A DNA stretch of 64,000 nt from the NCBI GenBank assembly GCA_013215295.1, contig JABSOZ010000016.1:1-64000 (forward strand), read 5' to 3'. Below are positions 7,737 to 16,258 of the stretch, piece after piece. The stretch is from Colwellia sp. (lineage in GTDB: Bacteria; Pseudomonadota; Gammaproteobacteria; Enterobacterales; Alteromonadaceae). Under the pieces are notes generated by a model. That model was not told the origin of the DNA. It made no database searches and worked only from the letters and a program-made list of their open reading frames with translations. Positions within the stretch are counted from its first letter, which is position 1; every line of letters starts with the position of its first letter. The position numbers and the translations under genes were made by a program.

Positions 7737-8231
7737 ATGAATATTAGCTACAAAACGGTCAAATACGGTTTAGCTGGATTATTGACAACATTAATCATTG
7801 GTGTGTGCCAGGCGAGTGATGAACAGCACAATGCTTTAGAGCAATCAAACTTAAAGAAAGCCCTGTATTGTATGGATCTTCTAGAAAACCGAGCTGATCT
7901 TGAACCTTTGGTTCGAATAAATACTTTACGTAAAGAATGTTTTGCCGAAAATTATATTCAGCATTCACCCCATGTAGCCGATGGGCGAGATGCGGTATTA
8001 AGCTTGTTTGCAAAAAGATTTAAAAATAGGCCTGAAATAACAACTTCTATTAAGCGAACCGCCTCTGAAGGTGATCTAGTTTGGATTCACCAACATGTAA
8101 AACGAACACCAGAGGATCTTGGCCGTGCGGTGATTAACATTTTCCGCATGAAAGATGGTAAGTTTGTGGAACATTGGAACCTAGGGCAGGCGGTTCCAGA
8201 AAAATCAAAAAATAACAACACTATGTTTTAG
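7737..8231 (+). CDS. secreted NTF2/SnoaL-like protein
   Basis: A 164-residue protein of the NTF2/SnoaL-like fold. I chose ATG 7737, 8 bases after CAGGAG, because it yields a signal peptide (MNISYKTVKYGLAGLLTTLIIGVCQA). An upstream in-frame start at 7686 lacks a ribosome site. The core HSPHVADGRDAVLSLFAKRF, then SEGDLVWIHQHVK and FRMKDGKFVEHWNLGQ is the SnoaL polyketide-cyclase-like pattern. The protein at 46092 is a same-length relative sharing most of this core and the C-terminus KSKNNNTMF. That copy is a normal cassette, so this one is probably a former cassette without intact attC sites. Confidence 0.8.
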   Translation: MNISYKTVKYGLAGLLTTLIIGVCQASDEQHNALEQSNLKKALYCMDLLENRADLEPLVRINTLRKECFAENYIQHSPHVADGRDAVLSLFAKRFKNRPEITTSIKRTASEGDLVWIHQHVKRTPEDLGRAVINIFRMKDGKFVEHWNLGQAVPEKSKNNNTMF

Positions 8232-8390
8232 TCGTTTTAATTAATACATGGCTTACTTTAGAACTTTCTAATGAATGAATTTTATAATAACTCAGGAATA
8301 GCTCGTTAATATGCTGATAACAAATATACAAGTCAATTTGAGTGACTTAAAGTATCTATACTAAGGTCATTTATTATACGCTAATATATT

Positions 8391-8417
8391 CCCAGTAACC
8401 GTGGAAGAGTTACTGGG
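8391..8417 (-). terminator. hairpin at end of the MltF-like gene
   Basis: CCCAGTAAC (8391-8399) and GTTACTGGG (8409-8417) form a perfect 9-bp stem with a 9-base loop. It overlaps the minus-strand stop codon at 8410-8412. No strong U-tract follows on the minus strand, so it is a possible rather than certain terminator. Confidence 0.4.
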
Positions 8418-10512
8418 TAATTCGAATGTAACTCAAATATCGTTGATGAATATCCCTAACATAATTAACAGGCTCAGTGCCACGAACATAACCAAATCTT
8501 GCCTTTTTATAATATTCTTTTTGTTGTAATAGTAACATCGCCTTTTCAACATGATTAAACCATTTATCATCACGTAATCCTAACTGTCGAGCTAAACGTT
8601 GCGCGTCTTTAACATGGCCAAAACCTGCATTATATGAAGCAAGTGAGAAGAATATTTGCTCTTGAACGGGTAAGTCTTTAGAAAACCTATCTCGCGTCCA
8701 ATTAAGGTAACGAATACCTGAAGATATTGCTTGTTCAGGTTCGGTTAAGTTTGTTACCCCTAATTCTTCAGCCGTACGGGGCAGCATTTGCATCAAGCCT
8801 TTGGCGCCCGTTGAATTAGAAGCTAGCGGGTCAAAACGGCTTTCTTGGTACATTTGTGAAACGATTAAGCGCCAATCAAAGTGATATTCGGTAACATTCT
8901 TTTTAATAATATCGTCATACGGTGATAAATCAGAACCGACTTGAAGACGAGACTCTCTTAACTTTTTTTGATTAGTTGAGTTTTTGAAGTATTTATTTTT
9001 AACAACATTGTAAAAAGTTTTACGATAATGTTGACGAATGAATCCGTTTAAACTGTTTAGTAGTTGTGGGTTATTATTTCTGGTCACATAAGCATAAGGA
9101 ACGTTATCTTTTAACGTTAATGGTGTAATAATTTCATCTCTGAAGTTTTTCTCAATAGCCACTAGATTACTGTCTGCTATGGTTAAATCGATAGTTTTAT
9201 TAGCAACTTGGGCGATGAGCAGCTCGGTAGCTAATAATTCGTCAGCGGCAACTAAAGTAACCTTATATTCTTTTGCCAACTGTTCGGCTGTTTGCCAGAA
9301 ACTACTGCTTCGCCTCACGGTAATAACTCTACCTTTTAAATCAGCTAAATTATTAATCGTAGGGCTTTCTTTATGGGCAACTAATAACTCAGAGACTCTA
9401 TTATACCGTATACTAGACTGCATTTTTTGTTGCTTAATTTTAACTAACCGGTTTTCTGTTCTCGATAAACCCGCAGCTATCATATCGCCACGGCCTTCTT
9501 TTAGCATGGTTAACATTTCATCATATGAGTCTGCCACTACCATCTCAAGTTTTACATTATTTATGCTGGCAAAACGTCTCATTAATTCATATTCAAAACC
9601 TAACAATTCCCCACGCCATAAAAAGTAAGTTTCAGGGCTGTTACGGGTGATAACTCGCAGTGGCAGCTTTTTCTTCTGTAGTGTTTTAAAATCGAACTTT
9701 CGATTGGGCTCAGCAATTTGTATCACGTGGTGTTCAGAAATGAAGTTATTCAGTTTATGAAGCAGTGTTTTATTATTTAGGTTGACCATCCAAGCGAGAT
9801 CAATACTAGCAGGCATTGTTAGTAGCACTTTTATATCGTCACGGTATTGATTTAAGGTATCAAAAGCAAAACCATCAATAACGCTATAATCAAAGGTCCC
9901 TTCAATGAGTTCATCTGCCAACTGTTCAGAGTTTAAAGATTCTTTTAAGGTGCTAATTGTCCAGTGAGGAAACTCTTTTTCGATACTTTCTCTATAGGCT
10001 GAACCTGCAGGCAGTGTAATTGAAATAACTTCTTCACGGGTAGGGGGCTTAGCTGTCAGTTTACCTATTAATACTTCTTTATCACGGAGTATTGGATAGG
10101 TGAAATTGAATCGTTCACTTCTTTTTTTTGTAATGGTTAAATGACGAGGAATAATGTCAGCTTTAAATTGCTCTAGCTGGATAAACATTTCTTTTAAATT
10201 ACTCACGGTTATCCATTTTACTTGCAAATTATGCTCTTGAGAAAATAACGTTAGCAGTTGTCGATGATAAATACTGGTTGAGCCGGTACGTGGTAAAGCG
10301 GCTTCATTTTCGCGGTCTAATTTTAAAGCAGTGATGTAACCCGATGCTTTGATTTGCTGCCAAGTTCTTAAACGTGATTGTGCTGATTTAGCTTTTTCTT
10401 GCTCTATAGACTGAACGTCAACGCTTTGTTGTTGATCATTGTTGACAGGATTTTGTTCACAAGAAGAAATCAAAACAACAAGGGTCAATAGAAAGAAAAA
10501 CTTTTTAAGCAT
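8410..10512 (-). CDS. MltF-like lytic transglycosylase with two solute-binding domains
   Basis: A 700-residue lipoprotein (MLKKFFFLLTLVVLISSC, lipobox ISSC). After a linker it has one periplasmic solute-binding domain at about residues 55-275 (SBP_bac_3 type) and a second at about 280-515 (LRVITRNSPETYFLW, GFEYELMRRFA, GRGDMIAAGLSRT). A C-terminal SLT lytic transglycosylase domain follows at about 540-690. The SLT catalytic Glu is in MYQESRFDPLASN, with GAKGLMQMLPRTA and ASYNAGFGHV after it. MltF normally has a single binding domain and is about 500 residues, so the tandem domain is the unusual part. It should cleave peptidoglycan glycan strands at the envelope. Confidence 0.88.
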   Translation of the reverse strand: MLKKFFFLLTLVVLISSCEQNPVNNDQQQSVDVQSIEQEKAKSAQSRLRTWQQIKASGYITALKLDRENEAALPRTGSTSIYHRQLLTLFSQEHNLQVKWITVSNLKEMFIQLEQFKADIIPRHLTITKKRSERFNFTYPILRDKEVLIGKLTAKPPTREEVISITLPAGSAYRESIEKEFPHWTISTLKESLNSEQLADELIEGTFDYSVIDGFAFDTLNQYRDDIKVLLTMPASIDLAWMVNLNNKTLLHKLNNFISEHHVIQIAEPNRKFDFKTLQKKKLPLRVITRNSPETYFLWRGELLGFEYELMRRFASINNVKLEMVVADSYDEMLTMLKEGRGDMIAAGLSRTENRLVKIKQQKMQSSIRYNRVSELLVAHKESPTINNLADLKGRVITVRRSSSFWQTAEQLAKEYKVTLVAADELLATELLIAQVANKTIDLTIADSNLVAIEKNFRDEIITPLTLKDNVPYAYVTRNNNPQLLNSLNGFIRQHYRKTFYNVVKNKYFKNSTNQKKLRESRLQVGSDLSPYDDIIKKNVTEYHFDWRLIVSQMYQESRFDPLASNSTGAKGLMQMLPRTAEELGVTNLTEPEQAISSGIRYLNWTRDRFSKDLPVQEQIFFSLASYNAGFGHVKDAQRLARQLGLRDDKWFNHVEKAMLLLQQKEYYKKARFGYVRGTEPVNYVRDIHQRYLSYIRITQ

Positions 10513-10737
10513 TTGTTAAATATTCAATTAAGGGTTTTCTTCACTTTAACGGCAATAGCTAAAAAAGGCTATGATAATTGTTCGGTTTTCATGGCTGAAG
10601 ACCCTTAGAATTAAATTTAAAAACCAGTGCAGGTTTAATTTAATCGCAGGTTTGATTAAGGCAGATGCATTTATTAGCGGAGTAAATTTAATATTGCGGT
10701 ATAATCGTGGCAATTAATTTTCATCTCTCAATGAGGT

Positions 10738-10744
10738 GTTATTT
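10738..10744 (+). repeat. R'-like relic before the GNAT gene
   Basis: CTCAATGAGGTGTTATTT at 10727-10744 resembles the attC end CTTAATGGGGCGTTATT. No L'' or R'' arm is visible upstream, so at most the 3' end of an attC survives. Confidence 0.3.
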
Positions 10745-10760
10745 ACTTTTAGGAGATTGA

Positions 10761-11258
10761 GTGATTATTCGTGAGTTTGATGAAAAGGATTTTCCCGTCG
10801 TTAAAGATATTTATCAGCAAGGGATCGATACAGGAAATGCGACCTTTCAAGCTAAAGCCAAAAACTGGGAGGAGTGGAACAATTCAATGCTCATTAATTG
10901 TCGTCTCGTTGCCACACTAAATGATGAAATATTGGGTTGGGCAGGTCTTTCACCTATTTCAGCACGTGATGTATATTCAGGTGTTACCGAAGTGAGCGTT
11001 TATGTTGCAGAAAAAGCGCAAGGAAAAGGTCTTGGCCAAAGATTACTTTCACAGTTAATTGTAGAATCTGAGAAGCATAATGTTTGGATGTTGCAAGCGG
11101 GTATCTTTCCAGAAAATTTAGGCAGTATATCGCTCCATATGAAGAATGGTTTTCGTCAATTAGGTATTCGAGAAAAATTGGGTGAAATGAAAGGGGTTTG
11201 GCGAGATGTCGTGCTTTTGGAAAGACGGAGTAAACTCGTTGGTATGTCCAGTAAGTAA
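10761..11258 (+). CDS. GNAT acetyltransferase, Pat/Bar-like
   Basis: A 165-residue N-acetyltransferase starting at GTG 10761, 6 bases after TAGGAG. The motif A segment VSVYVAEKAQGKGLGQRLLS (about residues 76-95) contains the acetyl-CoA pyrophosphate loop Q-G-K-G-L-G. IFPENLGSISLHMKNGFRQLG at about 114-134 is motif B. The order and wording match the phosphinothricin/methionine-sulfoximine N-acetyltransferase subfamily, so the likely substrate is an amino acid analogue. An R'-like sequence just upstream and an eroded attC-like stretch downstream suggest it was once a cassette. Confidence 0.85.
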   Translation: MIIREFDEKDFPVVKDIYQQGIDTGNATFQAKAKNWEEWNNSMLINCRLVATLNDEILGWAGLSPISARDVYSGVTEVSVYVAEKAQGKGLGQRLLSQLIVESEKHNVWMLQAGIFPENLGSISLHMKNGFRQLGIREKLGEMKGVWRDVVLLERRSKLVGMSSK

Positions 11259-11328
11259 GCAAATCTATTAAGCCAAAATCTGTGGCAATAGTCGCTTGTT
11301 TTTTTCTCAAATGTTGCTTATGTTATTA
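11257..11328 (+). repeat. possible eroded attC after the GNAT gene
   Basis: AGTAAGTAAGCAAATC at the stop codon and TTGCTTATGTTATTA at 11314-11328 look like the two ends of a decayed attC: GTTATTA would be R'. The interior stem is not recognisable. Confidence 0.3.
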
Positions 11329-11380
11329 AGCGATTATAAACCGTTTGAAATTGTATTGTTTACATAGGGATATTTAAAAT

Positions 11381-11734
11381 ATGTCATTAAAGTTAAATTA
11401 TGTTGAGTTTCCATCAAGTAATATTCCTGCGACCAAGTCTTTTTTTGAAAAGGCTTTTGGTTGGTCATTTGTAGATTATGGACCTGAGTATTCTTCTTTT
11501 TCAAATCAAGGATTAGATGGTGGTTTTTATAAATCAGATTTAAAGTCTATTGTGTCTAACGGTTCAGCTTTACTTGTTATATTAAGTGATGATTTAGAAC
11601 AAACTGAATCGGTAGTTGAATCAGCGGGCGGTAAGATATCAACAGCCATTTTCTCTTTTCCCGGAGGCCGACGTTTTCATTTTATTGAGCCAAGTGGCAA
11701 TGAGTTCGCCGTTTGGTCGTTAGATGTTCAATAA
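11381..11734 (+). CDS. VOC-family (glyoxalase-like) protein
   Basis: A 117-residue single vicinal-oxygen-chelate domain. It begins LNYVEFPSSNIPATKSFFEKAFGW, the first beta-alpha-beta unit, and ends FPGGRRFHFIEPSGNEFAVWS with the conserved metal-site Glu in NEFAVW. It is closely related to the protein at 43718, sharing FGWSFVDYGP, GG(F)YKSDL and the whole C-terminus, but lacks that protein's signal peptide. It probably acts in the cytoplasm; substrate unknown. An attC relic directly after the stop codon indicates a former cassette. Confidence 0.85.
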   Translation: MSLKLNYVEFPSSNIPATKSFFEKAFGWSFVDYGPEYSSFSNQGLDGGFYKSDLKSIVSNGSALLVILSDDLEQTESVVESAGGKISTAIFSFPGGRRFHFIEPSGNEFAVWSLDVQ

Positions 11735-11819
11735 ATCATTTAAACGGACAATACGCCGAGGCTTTTAGCCTTAATAAACATTTAAGATAGCTATTTAACG
11801 CTTAAGTAGCACGTTAGCT
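11728..11819 (+). repeat. vestigial attC between VOC and GFA genes
   Basis: TCAATAAATCATTTAAACGGACAA matches the L'' arm of intact sites such as 27845 (TAACAAATCGTTCAAACGGACAA). The end ACGCTTAAGTAGCACGTTAGCT matches an L'-R' end. The inner AGTTGGC stem is gone. GTTAGCTATA at its end is complementary to TATAGCTAAT at 12268-12277, so the GFA gene is also cassette-derived. Confidence 0.55.
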
Positions 11820-11831
11820 ATAAAGGTAACT

Positions 11832-12221
11832 ATGTACTCTGGAAGCTGTCTCTGCGGAGAAATTAATTATAAATTGATGAGTGAACCTAAAAAGGTTTCA
11901 CATTGTCATTGTACAATGTGCCAGAAACAGCACGGCGCAGCTTTTGCTACTTATGCTAGTGTTCCTCGCAGCGAACTTGTGTATATTTCAGGGCAGTCTT
12001 CTTTAGCTGAGTATCAATCTTCTGACAATATTAAGCGTAAATTTTGTCAAGTTTGCGGCTCTAACATTGAATGGAGCGGCAGCCTAAAATATCCAACGTG
12101 GACATCAATAGCGATTGCAACGTTGGACACTCCATATCAACCCAAAAAAATCATTAACATACACACAGAAACAAAGGTCTGTTGGTTAGAAATCACCGAT
12201 GTAGTTCATCCTGACACGTAA
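11832..12221 (+). CDS. GFA-family zinc-binding protein
   Basis: A 129-residue protein of the GFA family (Gfa-like, CENP-V/GFA domain), named after glutathione-dependent formaldehyde-activating enzyme. The zinc ligands are visible as GSCLCGEINY (residues 4-13), HCHCTMCQKQHGA (25-37) and FCQVCGSNIEW (about 73-83). The reaction of most members is unknown. It starts at ATG 11832 soon after AAAGGT. The flanking terminal complementarity (GTTAGCTATA / TATAGCTAAT) marks an old integron cassette without a recognisable attC at its 3' end. Confidence 0.85.
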   Translation: MYSGSCLCGEINYKLMSEPKKVSHCHCTMCQKQHGAAFATYASVPRSELVYISGQSSLAEYQSSDNIKRKFCQVCGSNIEWSGSLKYPTWTSIAIATLDTPYQPKKIINIHTETKVCWLEITDVVHPDT

Positions 12222-12332
12222 GTAACCTTTGGTCCCGTATCGTCAGCTTTAACCTAATTATTATTAATATAGCTAATTTTCTTAGATGAGTTGGTTGATA
12301 ACTCAGTGTCAATTTTTCAGGAGAAATTTTCT

Positions 12333-12364
12333 AAAAAAACTATCATTTTCCTTGGAAATGATAG
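12333..12364 (-). terminator. Rho-independent terminator of the ECF operon
   Basis: Read on the minus strand, CTATCATTTCC / GGAAAATGATAG forms an 11-bp stem with a 2-base loop and one bulge, followed by seven T residues (AAAAAAA at 12333-12339 on the + strand). It lies about 50 bases after the stop of the last operon gene. Confidence 0.75.
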
Positions 12365-12412
12365 GAAATACTCCTTTGTATTCGCGCCTTGCATGAGTTT
12401 ATGTTTTAGTGT

Positions 12413-12709
12413 CTAAAAATTATCGCTGGTCAGCCATGTTACAAACCCTAGAGCGGTGATCAGACAAAAAGTCATCATATAAGGTGACATCGAAGATAGA
12501 GTATTTAAAAAGGCTAGTTCTTCGCTCATATTAAAGAGTAAAGTTACAGTAAGTGAACATGCTAATAATAAAGCGATTATCATTATTCGTAACCGAAATT
12601 TATTACTAGCTTTTAAATTATTCATAATATTATCGACAAATTGCTGATCAATTAGTCGTGTATGGTATTGCAATAAAGATGTTAAAAATGATTCATCGTT
12701 ATTTTTCAT
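12413..12709 (-). CDS. small membrane protein of the ECF operon
   Basis: A 98-residue protein with a charged N-terminal part (about residues 1-38) and two hydrophobic helices at about 42-62 (IMIIALLLACSLTVTLLF) and 74-94. It is encoded 34 bases after the sigma-factor gene in the same direction. By position it could be the membrane anchor or anti-sigma partner of the sigma factor, but it has no zinc-finger anti-sigma motif, so this is inference from context. Confidence 0.6.
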   Translation of the reverse strand: MKNNDESFLTSLLQYHTRLIDQQFVDNIMNNLKASNKFRLRIMIIALLLACSLTVTLLFNMSEELAFLNTLSSMSPYMMTFCLITALGFVTWLTSDNF

Positions 12710-12743
12710 GCTTATATCCTTTCAACTTTATTAATTATGTATT

Positions 12744-13271
12744 CTACGTTTTATGATTATTCACTTTATCCATTAACTTCTGCTTCCCGCGATTGATATG
12801 TGACTTAATTGTACCTAAGGGGAATTTAGTGACGACGCATATTTCTTGATGACTCATGCCAGCACTGACTGATAATGTAATGCAGGTTCGTTCAGCTAAA
12901 TCTAAACATTTCATTAAACGCTCTATGATCAAATCTTTCTCTATATCTTCAACTTGAGCTTCAAGAACAGAAAAGTCGAAGCCTTCTATTTCGTACTGAT
13001 GGTAAACTTTTTGTTTATATTTTAAAAAACAGTTATAGGCAATTTTGTGTGCCCAAGTACTAAAAGTTGACGTACCTAAGAAAGAGTCAAGATTTTGATA
13101 AACTCTTAGAAAAGCCTCTTGGGCAATATCATCAGCAGTGGCTTGATCTCCAGCAGTTAACCGACGTAAAAACTGGCGTATTGCGCCCTGATACTTTCTG
13201 ATTAACGTTGCAAAAGCATGTTGATCACCACTACTGATCACCCGTGCGATAAGTATATTGTCATCCACCAT
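12744..13271 (-). CDS. ECF-type RNA polymerase sigma factor
   Basis: A 175-residue sigma-70 family protein. Region 2 spans about residues 22-90, with the core-binding and -10 recognition segments DDIAQEAFLRVYQNLDSF and FSTWAHKIAYNCFLKY. Region 4 (about 115-168) contains TCITLSVSAGMSHQEI and the helix-turn-helix FPLGTIKSHINRGKQKL. Regions 1 and 3 are absent, as in extracytoplasmic-function sigma factors. It lies between two small membrane-protein genes (14- and 34-base gaps), and such operons are often autoregulated. A long palindrome lies upstream of the operon. Confidence 0.92.
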   Translation of the reverse strand: MVDDNILIARVISSGDQHAFATLIRKYQGAIRQFLRRLTAGDQATADDIAQEAFLRVYQNLDSFLGTSTFSTWAHKIAYNCFLKYKQKVYHQYEIEGFDFSVLEAQVEDIEKDLIIERLMKCLDLAERTCITLSVSAGMSHQEICVVTKFPLGTIKSHINRGKQKLMDKVNNHKT

Positions 13272-13285
13272 TAAAATAGCTCTAT

Positions 13286-13636
13286 TTATTCTTCATCTTG
13301 GGTTGTTTTCCAGCAGATAAAGAAAGCAGTACCTAACAACAAAGGGAATATTCCGATGGCTAAACCTATACGTATCTCACTAAAAATACTACCTGCAAAG
13401 AAGCAAGCTAAGCCAATACTAACCAGTGTAAGACCACGTCGTAAATCTAGCGTTCGTTGCGATTTGAATGTTCCGAGTTTTTCTAATAATTCAGGTGTAA
13501 GGTTTTGCCCTTGGTCAAGTAACTGACGAATAGTCAGTTGAACCTCCTTCTTGGTCATGCTGCTTGATACGACATTGGCAATTACCATAATGGTAAAACT
13601 AATGAGTGCTGCAATTGGGATCCATAAATCAGACAT
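13286..13636 (-). CDS. DUF6249-type membrane protein, first gene of ECF operon
   Basis: A 116-residue protein with an N-terminal helix (about residues 4-24), a soluble segment TKKEVQLTIRQLLDQGQNLT, and two further helices at about 67-107. The layout and sequence are those of small proteins (DUF6249-like) commonly encoded next to an ECF sigma factor in marine gammaproteobacteria. It probably acts with the sigma factor at the membrane. The family name is from memory. Confidence 0.6.
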   Translation of the reverse strand: MSDLWIPIAALISFTIMVIANVVSSSMTKKEVQLTIRQLLDQGQNLTPELLEKLGTFKSQRTLDLRRGLTLVSIGLACFFAGSIFSEIRIGLAIGIFPLLLGTAFFICWKTTQDEE

Positions 13637-13694
13637 TTATTTTCTCACTTTAATAAAAATTTATTTGTTGTATTACTTAGATGCCACTGTAAAG

Positions 13695-13741
13695 AAATTT
13701 AGATGCAAAAAATATTATTTTTTTATTTTGCATCTAAATTT
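13695..13741. promoter_or_regulatory. perfect 16-bp-arm palindrome upstream of ECF operon
   Basis: AAATTTAGATGCAAAA (13695-13710) and TTTTGCATCTAAATTT (13726-13741) are exact reverse complements separated by 15 A/T-rich bases. It lies 60 bases upstream of the start of the operon's first gene. A partial copy, CTTAGATGCC, occurs at 13678-13687, and TATCTAAG at 13753-13760. It could be an operator or a transcript hairpin. Confidence 0.5.
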
Positions 13742-13955
13742 AAATGTCTCCGTATCTAAGAAGTCGTTATATCGATTTAATTGACATGGCAACAGGGTTT
13801 CTGATTGATAAATGTCCTTACGTGACAAAGCTGTTTTTTATCATGACAATTATTATGGCTATTTCATAAATATATCAGGTTTACTCAAGTGCATGGCATT
13901 GTTCTTAATAGATGTAAGTCTGAGTGTAATGAAACATAAATATAGAGAGAAAATT

Positions 13956-15041
13956 ATGATCACTAAGTATTTAATCAAACTAGCATTTATTACAATGACA
14001 ACCGTTTTATTACAAGGGAGCTCTGTTGCTGCAGACAACAAGGCAATAATCACTAAAATAGATAACTTGTTGATGGAGAAATTTACACCCAATAACACGG
14101 GCGCAGTTTTCTTAGTATCCAAAAAGGGAGTGCCAATATATAGAAAAGCATTCGGTAAATCTAACCTTGAGTTAGCGGTTGATATGAAGCCCGAAAATGT
14201 ATTTCAAATTGGTTCGATGACAAAACAATTTACCGCGGTTAGTATTTTGATGTTGCACGAACAAGGAAAACTAGATGTAAATAATAATATTATTAAATAC
14301 TTACCTGATTACCCCAATGGTGACAACATTACGGTGCATCATTTATTAACACATACTAGTGGCATTAAAGATTTTACTAAAATGAAAGCGCTTTGGGCTG
14401 TAGCAAAAAAGGACCACTCCCCGAAAGAACTTGTCGATTTTTTCAAAAACGCACAAGTTGACTTTATGCCAGGAGAGCAGTTTAAGTATAACAACTCAGG
14501 GTATGCAGTTTTAGGTCATATTATTGAATTAGTTTCGGGTGAAACCTATGAAGACTTTGTTGAAAAATATATATTTGAAGCCATTGGAATGACAGACTCG
14601 AGATACGCAAATGATAGAGAAGTTATCAAAAATCGAGCTTCCGGATATCATGAAAGAGGAAAGTTCACCAACAAAATGATGGTTAGCTTAACGATTCCTT
14701 ATGCATCTGGTTCGTTAATGTCTACCGTGGACGATATGCTAAAATGGCAACAAGCGATAAATGGCAATCAACTTTTAAAACAGAGCAATATAGACAAGGC
14801 CTTTAGTAAATATGTGCTGAATAATGGCGAACAATTTACTTATGGTTACGGTTGGCATTTGAAAACTTTGGCTGCAGTACCAATTAGAGAGCATGGCGGT
14901 AGTATTTTTGGCTTCAAATCTATGGGCGTATATGTACCTAGTCTCGATGTATATGTTCTAGGGTTAACCAATTGTGATTGTAATTCTCCAACGCAAATAA
15001 CGCGGGATATTGCTGCATTAGCCATCAAAGCAGAGCTTTAG
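13956..15041 (+). CDS. secreted serine hydrolase, beta-lactamase/PBP-like family
   Basis: A 361-residue protein. ATG 13956, after AGAGAG, gives a signal peptide (MITKYLIKLAFITMTTVLLQ..SVAA); a start at 13812 would add 48 residues in front of it and is unlikely. The catalytic motifs are complete: SMTK in IGSMTKQFTA (about residue 89), Y-N-N in KYNNSGYAVLG (about 183), and H-G-G in REHGGSIFGF near the C-terminus. LLTHTSGI is also present. It is an esterase/peptidase-like homologue of the cassette protein at 3962, and the two are only distantly similar. Confidence 0.88.
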   Translation: MITKYLIKLAFITMTTVLLQGSSVAADNKAIITKIDNLLMEKFTPNNTGAVFLVSKKGVPIYRKAFGKSNLELAVDMKPENVFQIGSMTKQFTAVSILMLHEQGKLDVNNNIIKYLPDYPNGDNITVHHLLTHTSGIKDFTKMKALWAVAKKDHSPKELVDFFKNAQVDFMPGEQFKYNNSGYAVLGHIIELVSGETYEDFVEKYIFEAIGMTDSRYANDREVIKNRASGYHERGKFTNKMMVSLTIPYASGSLMSTVDDMLKWQQAINGNQLLKQSNIDKAFSKYVLNNGEQFTYGYGWHLKTLAAVPIREHGGSIFGFKSMGVYVPSLDVYVLGLTNCDCNSPTQITRDIAALAIKAEL

Positions 15042-15132
15042 AAATCCAATTGAACCATAGTAACTAATAGAAAATATTAAATAATATGACTTATCTTTTA
15101 ACACAGGCTACATAATCACCTGTGTTAAAAGC

Positions 15133-15981
15133 TTAAGCCATTCTCATCACAATGAACGCTTTAATGACTTCTTGGCAATAAAAAAATGCAGCAACGTGTA
15201 AAATGAAAATGACTATTGCGGTAATTATTGAGCGAAAGAGAGTCAGAGAGTAAGCATTTTTTAAGCTAATAATTAAGTAGAGTACGTACAAAAATAGAAA
15301 ACCACCTCGCCATAAAGACGTTACGTGCAATAGGTTTCCATAGACAGCGATTGTCGCAATGATAAAAATAAACACATGAAAATGAATTGAAAATATGAGG
15401 TGTTCGACATAACTCCGACATTTGTTAATAAGTAACAGTTTAGTAAATAAAGCAAAAAAAGGTAGTAACAGAAACATTGCATACGAAAAACCATTCACTA
15501 TTTCCTGATTCAGTTCAGGGTATCTATTTGTATCAGCAATATATTTAATCTTGTCATTGTAAATATCAGAATTATCACTGGTAATATCAAAATAGAAACT
15601 TAAAGGTATTTCCGGTTGTTTATATATTTTTACAGAGACAACTGCTGTGGAATTCTCTGTTGTACTGGTAACGCTAGCACCAGTAAGGTTTATTGATAGA
15701 AACATCACGAGACTAATAAAGAGATACAAACGCATAGGTTGAACAAATGAATTTCTTGCACCTTCATTATGTCTTTTTGTGATCATGCCTGGTTGAGTAA
15801 ATATATATTTGAAGGTTGTTTTCAGCCGAGTGTCGTAACCAACAACTTCATTGAGGGCAATTTTTACAAAATGCATTATTCCAAGGTTTACTTGGGTGTT
15901 CTTTTGACCACATGCCGAGCAAAAATCACCATTAAGAAGATTGTTACAATTTCGGCATTTATTATTAATGTTTGGATTCAA
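15133..15981 (-). CDS. DUF3667 membrane protein with zinc ribbon
   Basis: A 282-residue protein. The N-terminal zinc ribbon NKCRNCNNLLNGDFCSACGQ (C-x2-C...C-x2-C) is followed by ARNSFVQPMRLYLFISLVMF, the DUF3667 signature region, and about five hydrophobic helices (residues 90-110, 165-185, 195-220, 225-245, 255-275). It is probably an inner-membrane protein of unknown role. No operon partner is visible. Confidence 0.8.
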   Translation of the reverse strand: MNPNINNKCRNCNNLLNGDFCSACGQKNTQVNLGIMHFVKIALNEVVGYDTRLKTTFKYIFTQPGMITKRHNEGARNSFVQPMRLYLFISLVMFLSINLTGASVTSTTENSTAVVSVKIYKQPEIPLSFYFDITSDNSDIYNDKIKYIADTNRYPELNQEIVNGFSYAMFLLLPFFALFTKLLLINKCRSYVEHLIFSIHFHVFIFIIATIAVYGNLLHVTSLWRGGFLFLYVLYLIISLKNAYSLTLFRSIITAIVIFILHVAAFFYCQEVIKAFIVMRMA

Positions 15982-16258
15982 TTTATGATTACTTCAATTT
16001 CAGCGAGCTTGAAAGGATACCACAATATATAATGGCCAAAACTGCTCTTCTAATAATTTGCAAGAGCATCGAAACGTTAATGCTAGTCATAAAATACTAA
16101 GTGGTATCTTATTTAGGGTCAACATTAATTAATAGCTATCAATTGTGAACTCAGTGAGTTTTGTAGTCTAATGTGATAGTATTTTATTTTGAAAGAACCC
16201 CCAATCTTTGCTCTTTGTGAAAATTTTAGCACATTACATACCGGCCTAATGTTATTCC

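Noticed and set aside
9179-9628. 149-residue + strand frame
   Set aside because: It is antisense to the MltF-like gene, which has complete domain motifs on the minus strand.
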